From Coprinellus micaceus (lineage: Eukaryota > Basidiomycota > Agaricomycetes > Agaricales > Psathyrellaceae), in contig OX596339.1 of the NCBI GenBank assembly GCA_951394405.1, positions 2,604,001-2,668,000 of the forward strand: a stretch of DNA of 64,000 bases, read 5' to 3'. The notes below the pieces were generated by a model. It had not been told where the DNA came from and searched no databases. It worked only from the letters and a program-made list of their open reading frames with translations. Positions 56,501 through 64,000 of the stretch are shown here, piece by piece (the first letter of the stretch is position 1; the number at the start of each line of letters is the position of its first letter). The position numbers and the translations under genes are program-made.

Positions 56501-58855
56501 CCAACCAACGTCCCACCCTGCAAACAAAGTACACGATCACACCGGGATAGGAGCTTTCTGTCGTAGATCACCATCAGGACAGCCTTTCCAGCGCTTCGGG
56601 CGTCTAAGATGGCGTTTCGGAAGATGTGGTTCCTCATGCAAGGGTCGACGCTCGATAATGGATCGTCTAGAAGCAGGATGTCACCGTCGAAGTACAAGGC
56701 ACGAGCCAAGCTGATTCGCTGTCGTTGGCCGCCGCTGAGCATAAGACCTTCCTCACCAACCTAGCCCACGAACGTTTATACCTTTAGGAGCCATACATAA
56801 GAGTAGGGCCGGGAGACGTACCTGTGTCTGATCTCCTTCCGGGAACTCCGATAGGTCTTCCTGGAGGCAAACGTCCTTCAAAACCTTTTCGTACTTCTCT
56901 CTGTCAAACGGCATCCCAAAGAGAATATTATCTCGCTGTGCGTTTGTTGGGCGAATGCTTTGGTAAATGATACATAGGAAGATCGACTCACAATGGATCC
57001 CCTTTGCATCCAAGCATCCTGTTGGCAATATGCCACCCTCCCGCAGAAGCTGACTTCCCCTGATGTCCGATGCATGGCGCCCACAAGCCCTTGAAGTAGG
57101 CTCGACTTTCCCGATGCGACTGCTCCGACGACAGCGACCAAACTGCCGCGAGCCACTTCGAGGTCGAGGGCCCTCAGTGCGAACGGTGACCCTGTCATTT
57201 TGGGACTCGACTTTTCGTTCTCGAGTACGGCACCAGCGCCCTCGTCGAGCGTCTCCCATTCGAAAGTCGCCGATTTCACTGACAGAGCAGACCGTTGGTC
57301 AGGTACGACGACGATCGGCGACTGTGCCCCTGGTTCGCTACCGTAGATGAAGGATAGGCGTCGTAACGAGGCCAACGCATCCATAGTCAGTGAGAGAGCT
57401 CTCGGCCAAAACGTCGTGGGTTGTCGCAAGAGCTATACATTCCGATAAAGGTCAGCTCCTGGACGCTGTCGATCGGGTTGGAATCTCACCTGAAACAGGC
57501 TGAGGGACGCAAACATCACCGCGAGATCAAAGTCACCGGAACGAGAGTACGAGATAAAAGAGAGCGTGGCCGATAGGACAGGTAGGGATGAAGCCAAGGC
57601 AGCGTTCACTGACTGGATGTTCTGGACCTCCTTAATCCCTGACAACTCTTCCCCGCGAACCGAGGATATTCCTACGCAAAAATAAATCAGCGCCGGGGGC
57701 CAGATGAAATAGTCATATAACTAACGCTGGAGAAAAGGTATTTCCAGTGTATAGCACTTGACGAAATGTATGAAGCGCAAAGCCTCCAATAGCGACCTTG
57801 TCCTGAGCTCAGTCAATTTGGCGAGCCGCTTCCGGATCCGGAATTGCCTGCCCATTATGCGTCTTTGGAGGGGGAACACGAGGACGAACAGAGCAAAGCC
57901 AGCGAGAGCGGACGGTCCGAGCTGCTCGACTGCACTCAACTCTCGAACAGGCGAATGGGACGAAGAAACGTACGTGGGACAACAAGATAGCCAGACAAAT
58001 CGAAACTTGGATCGGCGCAGACCACACGGGATGGAACCACCGCGCAGCGGCTTCGACTCGACTCACGTCCGTCGAGATGTCATTGATTAAAGATGGGTTC
58101 GAGAGCTTGGTGCTCACTGCACGGCTGTACATGGAGCTTATGAGAGCGGTCCGAGCAAGTACCCCCGCCATGGTTGAGCGCCAGAAGAACTACGACTGGG
58201 TGAGAAATGAGTCCAGTGAGACGAGACATGATCTGCACCTGATGATGAACGAGGCTAGTTGTCATTGCCAGAACGAAAAGGGAAGCAGCCAGGAGCAGGC
58301 CATGAATAAGAGGGGGTGGATTGTCAGTACACCGAGCTTTCGCAAAGCGAATGATAGCCTGCATTCAGAGGATCAGGTCGACGGAACGTGAACGTTGCGA
58401 GCGACAGTACCTTAATTAACAAGGGTCCCATCATTTGAGAAATATCGGCCAAGACTTTACATGCACCCCCGACCCAGAAGAATGACCCCACCACGGCGTT
58501 TGTAGCATGCACTAAGGACCGCGCCTCGCCCTGGTCCCATGCAGATTCAAGTTTGGATGAGAGATAGGCAGCCGACCTTGCCTGGTCAACCGTCCAGAGG
58601 TCCGATGCGGAGAGGGGCCTTTCGTTGCCCGATGTCTGTAGGCCATGAGGTGGGGGACAACATCAACAGAAGTTGGCATACCATGATTGGGGTGAGCCAT
58701 GAGTAGGTGAAACGAGAGGATATCGACGCATTATCCAGGGGTAGAACCTTCGGATGTGGCGGTAAATCGTGTTGGCCCTTCCCCTCGGCGCGGTCCCCGT
58801 TTGTTGTGGTAGAGTTGAGTCTTCGGCGACGAGATAGTAGCCTTGACGTCGACAT
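53519..58855 (-). CDS. ABCC-family (YOR1/MRP-like) ABC transporter
   Basis: A long minus-strand gene with about twenty introns. The start MSTSRLLSRRRRLNSTTTNG is followed by DNASISSRFTYSWLTPIM, the entry to the first membrane domain; no TMD0 is present, as in YOR1-type pumps. TMD1 contains NDISTDVSRVEAAARWFH. NBD1 has Walker A GAVASGKSS, Q-loop VAYCQQDAWMQ, signature LSGGQRQRISLARAL and Walker B ILLLDDPLSSVD. TMD2 includes GLQTLRSYGQLDRSVVETNR and APMSFFES. NBD2 has Walker A GRTGAGKSS, signature NLSLGERALLSLARVLV and Walker B KIVVLDEATASVD. A splice-restored H-loop (CIAHRIQTVLSYDRIVVLD) and the tail VELDTPLKLFDKNGLFRQL follow. NBD1 lacks the H-loop His (VIYDRKLL in its place) and has Asp after Walker B, the usual ABCC asymmetry made stronger. 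It is probably a drug, conjugate or metabolite exporter of plasma membrane or vacuole. Confidence 0.88.
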
Positions 58856-59488
58856 ACTGAACTCTATAAAGCACGCCTGGTATCAAGCCCCTCAAGTGGG
58901 TAGCTTAAGTGACGAAGGGCGGAATGAAGATGGTATGCCGCCTTTCGCTTCGTGCGTGTGGAATGCGTTCACCCTCAGCTGGAAACGTGTTCACTGACCG
59001 CTCCATCCCGTTGGTTTAGGAAATTAACATTGGTATGAGTTAGGGGACGCACCCATCTCGGGAATATGCTGGATAAAACGAATCCGTTGCTTTCTTGGTC
59101 CTCGGTCTTCAGAAAGTGCACAGGGTCCGTTCCGTGTCCACTTTCGAACAAGCGGAGGAATAGATCTTGGACAGTCTTGGACGCGGCGCAGTCTGTGTTG
59201 ACCTGGACGTTGGATTTCAATGGTCCCCAATGTGCTCCTCTCCCCGCTCAATTTCAAGCTCGCTAGAGCCTAGGGGTTCAAAGAGGTTGGACTACCTTGA
59301 ACGAGCTGAGGCCCTTGCAAGAGCTGAACCTCAAAGTTGAAGTGGGCGGCGCTTCCACGATACCGGATATCCCGGGCCGATAAGAACAATGGGTCTCACG
59401 ACCACGTGAACGGCCAGAGCTTGCGCAGATAGGGGCTTTTGAACCTGGAATCCAATCTATCATCTCACCCTTCAACGTTCTAACCACG
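58856..59488. other. Divergent upstream region of ABC transporter and GNAT-Mss4 gene
   Basis: 633 bp between start codons. Short frames on both strands do not splice convincingly onto the transporter, so I treat the region as promoter and leaders. Confidence 0.4.
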
Positions 59489-60702
59489 ATGGCTGCTGTT
59501 AAACTGACCTTTGACTATCTCAAACCGGAGGAGATAAACACAGCCGTTGAAATTGAGACAGAAGGTTGTGCTCGAGTCATATTCAGCATCCTTTCATGCC
59601 CTGACCTCACCCCGAACAGGGTACCCTGTTGATGAAGCTGGCAGTTTGGAAAGCTTCTCGTACGTCGCACGTCCCCACTCTAAAAGGCACGAAATTGACA
59701 AGCTAACATTAGATTCCGCCAGAAAAATGCACCAACTCTCTTCCTCGGGGCTTACACCACAGAATCACCTCCCAAACTTGTTGGATATATCTGCTCCACA
59801 CTCTCCGATGCAAAGAAGCTCACCCACGAATCCATGTCAAACCACGTCCCCAACTCATCGTCAGTGTGTATTCACTCGGTCTGCGTTGCAAAGGCCTACA
59901 GGGGACAAGGCGTCGCGCTCCGATTGCTGCACGAGTATCTCGAGCGCTTAGCCAAAGCAAAGCACGCAGGAGCACCATACGAGCGGGTGTTGCTCATTGC
60001 TCACGAAGAGCTGCGAGTTCTGTATGAGAAAGCTGGTTTTACGTGGCTCGGGAGGAGCGATGTTCACCACGGGTCGAGGGCGTGGTACGAAATGCGATAC
60101 GATTTGCCGCTGTCCCAACCTCAAATTCCAGCCGACGTGCTCCAAGCACTGCTCGCACCCTCCAGTGAAAAACACGCTCCCCGACTGGTATCAGATGGCG
60201 AAAACGATCTCAGCGACCTCATCGAGAAAGACGACGCGACTGGGTCATCCGTCAATAGGTTTGACCTTCTGTGTCCACGAGGATGCAGGAGCATCATCCT
60301 CAAGAAAGGTTGCGCGCAATGGACTGAGAGAACGAGTGTATCGGTGTGTAACTCCTGCATTGCGCTAGATTCTCGCTGATCGCCCCGTAGATGGAACCTG
60401 AAGACTTCAAGCATACACTACTCCCATCCCTACCTCCCCCACCAGAAACAGCGCAATGGTGGCTTGTCAGACCATCCCCAATGGCTTTCGAGAATATTGG
60501 GTTCACCCGCCCTTCCGGGATGCTGTCAACGGGTTCGGCACTCCCCTTTCTCTCCTTCAGGGTGGCTAATGAGCATGTTACAGGGAAACGCCTCAAATTG
60601 CTTACCTGTGCCGAGTGCGATCTCGGGCCTCTTGGGTGGTGCGAGGAAGGCGGGTCCGAATTCTGGCTGGCTACATCGAGGGTCGGGTATAAGAGTGTGT
60701 GA
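59489..60702 (+). CDS. Fusion of GNAT acetyltransferase with Mss4/DSS4-like domain
   Basis: The start MAAVKLTFDYLKPEEINTAV leads, through two short introns, into a GNAT fold of the arylalkylamine/polyamine type. The β-strand APTLFLGAYTTESPPKLVGY, the CoA-binding HSVCVAKAYRGQGVALRLL (RGQGVA) and YEKAGFTWLGRS mark it. After a 60-residue linker the same frame enters an Mss4 domain: NRFDLLCPRGCRSIILKKGC, WWLVRPSPMAFENIGFTRPS and LKLLTCAECDLGPLGWCEEG, ending EFWLATSRVGYKSV. The AFENxGFT and CAxCxxGPxGW motifs are diagnostic of Mss4/DSS4, which binds nucleotide-free Rab GTPases. The first zinc pair is CPRGC (one residue more than the usual CxxC); the second (CAEC) is intact. No stop separates the halves. 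Combined function is unknown. Confidence 0.82.
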
Positions 60703-60835
60703 CATCGCGTCGAGCAAGCCCACGTCCGTCGTTTCCAAGCATAGCATTGATAGTGTCATTCTGTTGGGGGTACTCATGTAATGACCTTAACATGGCAGCG
60801 AGATATCCATGGTTGGGAGCTCCGGTTCTCGCACC

Positions 60836-62060
60836 CTAGCAAGGTATGTATGTCTTCTCCAGTAACTTCACGGACGACGGAGTCATGAACTTCGAGGTTA
60901 AGAGATCCCCCCTCGCCATCCAAATTGTCTCCAGCCGGCCAACCGGGTGATATTTCTTCAATAACTCCCCTTCCTTCTGAAAGACCAGACTCCCTGGATT
61001 GGGGGGTTTGATGAACTTGAGTACTCGTATGACCAGTCGACTGCCCTTCGGTGTTTGAATCAGTTCAAAGCGGACAGATGCTTTCCCTGAACAACAAGGA
61101 CAGTCAGCGGACGACGACTGAAGTGAGCGGAACAGAGATACCTGAATAGTAGCAATTTGGCCGATCTTTACCATAAGTATTGCCGTGACTTCCAGATGTT
61201 GTGAACGCGAAAGTTGGAAATGGGTAGGTACAGAGATATTCTTTGTGGAGAATGTGGACGGTGGTGAAGGATTTTGAGAAATCCAGCACGAAAGGATCGG
61301 TGATGTCCTCGAGCACGTTGAGGCGACCTCCGCCGGCACGTACACGGGATTTAGTCGTATGAGGCGTAGGCGGGCTGGACGAGATGAAACGTAGAAACTG
61401 CGATTCTGAATCTGAATCAATGTATCCCTTTCGTAACAAGAGTCGTCGAAGAGCGGGATTAGATCCGCCGAGGATTGGGAGCCAGTGTATACGCCAGGGC
61501 TCGGTCCCTGAGGGGTACATGAGGTCTTGCCCTCGAGTGAATAGTTCCACCAGGTCGACATGTTTACGATCTTCAGGTAGCAACCGAAAGCGAACGTCTC
61601 CAGCCAGGAAGTGTTTGTTAGGACGGGACGTGAAATAAAAAACGCCCTTGGTGTGTGGGGGAAAGGGAAGGTACGACCCAGCACCCACCGCTCCTGTCTT
61701 GCCATTGTACGAAACCCCAACATCTTCAATACTCCCCGAGTCGGATGTTGCAACACGTATCATCTTCATTTTCGCCCCTGAAAGATCAATAATATCTGAT
61801 CCTTGAATCTTGGTGGGATCGAGGTTGGAGAGAATGTGCTTTAGGATGGCTAATCTCAGCATTACATGGCTACGAAAGCCCGAGATGGTAGACGTACTTT
61901 CTGAATCGTCCTTTTTCTGGTCACAGCGGGTGGCACTCTCTTGGATAGGTGACGACACAACGGAAGCGTCAGCGGTCTGAGAGACAGACCGCCCATGGGC
62001 CGTGGTATGTGTTCCAGCAGGACGCTGCTCCTCACGGGTATGGGCCGGAGACTCGGCCAT
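60836..62060 (-). CDS. Unrecognised conserved-looking protein, two exons
   Basis: Exon 1, 61142-62060, and exon 2, 60836-61086, are joined by a 55-nt GT-AG intron in phase, giving 389 residues. The first 70 residues are Ser/Thr/Glu-rich and disordered. The remainder has mixed strand-like sequence with many aromatic residues: AVGAGSYLPFPPHTKGVFYF, HFLAGDVRFRLLPEDRKHVD, GTEPWRIHWLPILGG and KASVRFELIQTPKGSRLVIR. There is no signal peptide, membrane helix or catalytic motif I can name. The composition resembles lineage-specific basidiomycete families. It converges on the GNAT-Mss4 gene with 133 bp between stops. Confidence 0.65.
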
Positions 62061-62672
62061 TTCGACTTCTGGGTGAAATGAATAAGAAGTCTAGACCTTG
62101 GGGGTTCTCATGAAGGTTATGACTGCTGAACGTACTCCGTAGTGTTGACCCAAACGTCCAAGACCGAACATCGCCAGTAGGAATGTATGCTCCGCACTGA
62201 GCTGACTTCGTCCGGAAATCAATAGCTAGTGCTCGGCAGCGGCAGCGGCGGCGGTGGTGGTAGGAGTCTAAGCTCTGAGAGTGGTCCTGGTGGTGGTAGG
62301 CCCTGGTTGAGCTTAGCAGGACTTTGAAGCGGGTGCGTTCACGCGTTGTATGGCAGAATCTTCCCAGGCAAATACTGGCCTCAGAAATTGGTGCCGTAAT
62401 GGGCGAAAATTGAGAGTGAGACTCTCTATTAAGTAATATCGAAGGCGGAACATTGAGGGTTTTAGCAGTTGTCCGGCAACCAAGGAGCAGGAGGGGTGTA
62501 TGACGAGGACATGGGCGCCTAAGTACTTATGCCTATGCCACGCCAGTGCGTGCCAACGATCGAGGGACCTCCGTGATTAGATCAACGATGACGAATTCGG
62601 GGGGTTCCTCCCTTTCCGACTTGCTATCTAGTGCGACGCAGGGTCAATTTAAGAACCTGATTATCCTTGGAC
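62061..62672. other. Divergent upstream region
   Basis: 612 bp between two divergent genes. It contains a short GGCAGCGGCGGCGGTGGTGG triplet run at about 62236-62258. No gene is supported. Confidence 0.4.
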
Positions 62673-63883
62673 ATGGCTCTACGCGTAGGATACGGTAAGC
62701 CCACGAATCTGTCGTCGTGTCCGAGATACTAACGTAGGGCTTCCTGTAGTCAGGGAACACTTCTCCAGTCCCCTACTTCAGCTCGCGGAGCAGGACGCAG
62801 GGCAGACGTTCACACTCGTCGAGTGCCCCAGTACGGTTCCTACCTGCCTTCCACATATCCCCGTGTCTAACGACATGGAAACCGTCTAGGTGGTACTGGC
62901 CAGATCATCTCAAGGCTCACGAACAACGAGATCGACGTCGCCATGTACCCCTCGTCCTACCGTGTACACTCTGAACAAGTGATCTGACCAATGTCCATGC
63001 GTAGTGCTCTCACCGACGCATTGATTACCGGCATCGCCAAAGGGTCCAAGGCGTACAGGCTTGTCGGGAGTTACGTCTCGAGCTCGTTAAACTGGGCCGT
63101 GATCACGGGGAAGGACACCAAGTACCAAAGCATCGACGACCTCAAGGACACCACCCTCGGGATCTCGCGCTATGGAAGCGGGAGCCAGGTTATGGCGTAT
63201 GTTATGGCGTTGCAGAAGGGGTGGCCGACGGGTCAGCTTAAGTTCCAGGGTACGTCTGCTCAAAGAGCTCGTTGGGATGAAGGAGGCTAAAGATGGCTAT
63301 TGGCAGTGAACAATGACATTCATGGCCTCGTCGACTCTGTGAACGAGGGATCGACAAGCGCCTTCATGTGGGAATGGTTTACGACCAAGCCGTGGGTGGA
63401 TCAGGGAAAGGCACGATTCGTACGTGGCCCTCTCCGTATCATCTTCAGAGAGGTTAACTCTAGCGAAGATCGGCTCAGTCCCCACCCCCTGGCCTTCCTG
63501 GCTCATCGTCGCGAACCAAGAACGCGCCGATGCTGCAGAAGTCAGGGATATTCTGGAACGACTGACCGGGTTCATCCGAGATTTTGACTCGGAGGAGAAG
63601 CGGGAGAAAGCCAACGTTGAGTTTATCAAGGAGAAGTTCGGATACCCAGAGGAGGATGTCAAGGCGTGGCTGAAGACCGTGAAGTATCCTCAGAACTGCT
63701 TGGAGATCCCAACGGAAGTTATCTCAAACACCCTAAGGTACGCACGGTGTATATCGTCGACAACCTCTTGGTTTCTCAACGTACTATTTCAGCACACTCG
63801 AGAAGGCTGGTGTCCTCACTGCGCCTGAAGGAGGGTTCAATGTCGGTGACTTCATCACCAGCGAGGTCGTCAAGCTGACTTGA
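62673..63883 (+). CDS. Periplasmic-binding-protein-like II (SsuA/THI5-like, Ca3427-type) protein
   Basis: Short first exon MALRVGYVR, then several exons: LLQLAEQDAGQTFTLVECPS, GTGQIISRLTNNEIDVAIAL, TDALITGIAKGSKAYRLVGS, LNWAVITGKDTKYQSIDDLK and TTLGISRYGSGSQVMAYVMA. FMWEWFTTKPWVDQG and a helical C-terminus ending GGFNVGDFITSEVVKLT complete it. About 315 residues. This is the type II periplasmic-binding fold used by bacterial ABC importers for sulfonates and pyrimidine precursors, and by fungal THI5/NMT1. The pattern IDVAIALTDALITGIAKG is typical of the fungal cytosolic Ca3427-like branch. It has no signal peptide, so it is intracellular; its ligand is unknown. The family is bacterial-like, but introns show long residence in the fungal genome. 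Confidence 0.8.
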
Positions 63884-64000
63884 CGGTCGGGCTACGAAGA
63901 AAACTGGGTAGTCAGTAGGAAAAGAGAAGTTATATTGAGGCAAAGCATGAGATGTACACCTAAAGCTGGAAGCGAATGTGAGGATATGTGGAGTTGTGAG

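Overview
The window is nuclear DNA of a filamentous basidiomycete, most likely an Agaricomycete. Genes are dense, fall on both strands and are cut by many short introns (mostly 45-60 nt, GT-AG, with CTRAY-like branch sites). The gene set is typically fungal: a GATA factor with the NsdD-type zinc finger, a NACHT/STAND NTPase, a PTS2-type peroxisomal thiolase, a YOR1-like ABCC transporter and a telomerase reverse transcriptase. The genus cannot be fixed from sequence alone. All gene models below are hand-spliced.

Layout. 1-7 kb: 3' end of an unidentified gene (+), a PB1-domain protein (+) and a GT18 (MGAT5-like) glycosyltransferase (-). 7.8-17 kb: a recently rearranged block with two divergent paralogous one-pass membrane proteins around a 0.9 kb shared promoter, a decayed third copy at 15.5-16.6 kb broken by about 0.7 kb of unrelated sequence, a stray copy of the 3' end of the RAD51D-like gene, and a possible small gene. 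17.5-23.7 kb: Med22 (-) and a very large low-complexity GATA factor (+) start 102 bp apart. 23.7-26.9 kb: gene-free, holding a small element built from CCTTAAGG palindromes. 26.9-34.8 kb: TauD-type dioxygenase (-), RAD51D-like recombinase paralogue (-), GH79-like hydrolase (+) and peroxisomal 3-ketoacyl-CoA thiolase (+). 35.0-35.7 kb: a 620 bp MITE-like element with TA target duplication. 36.0-44.1 kb: NACHT protein (+), a coiled-coil protein (-) and AP-3 beta (-). 44.3-53 kb: a doubtful small gene, a second GH79-like gene (-), TERT (+) and glutathione peroxidase (+). 53.5-63.9 kb: ABCC transporter (-), a GNAT-Mss4 fusion (+), an unrecognised protein (-) and a periplasmic-binding-protein-like protein (+).

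How the genes relate. This is not one pathway or cluster. Housekeeping functions (Mediator, AP-3 sorting, telomere maintenance, recombinational repair, beta-oxidation, peroxide removal) are mixed with family-expanded accessory genes (GH79, ABCC, NACHT, membrane paralogues). The most notable points are an apparent AT-AC intron plus a GC-AG intron in the thiolase, the GNAT-Mss4 fusion, the RAD51D tail duplication, the membrane-protein family with its disrupted copy, two MITE-like elements, and a CRE-containing palindrome in the TERT/GH79 divergent promoter. I found no convincing rRNA, tRNA, CRISPR or viral sequence.
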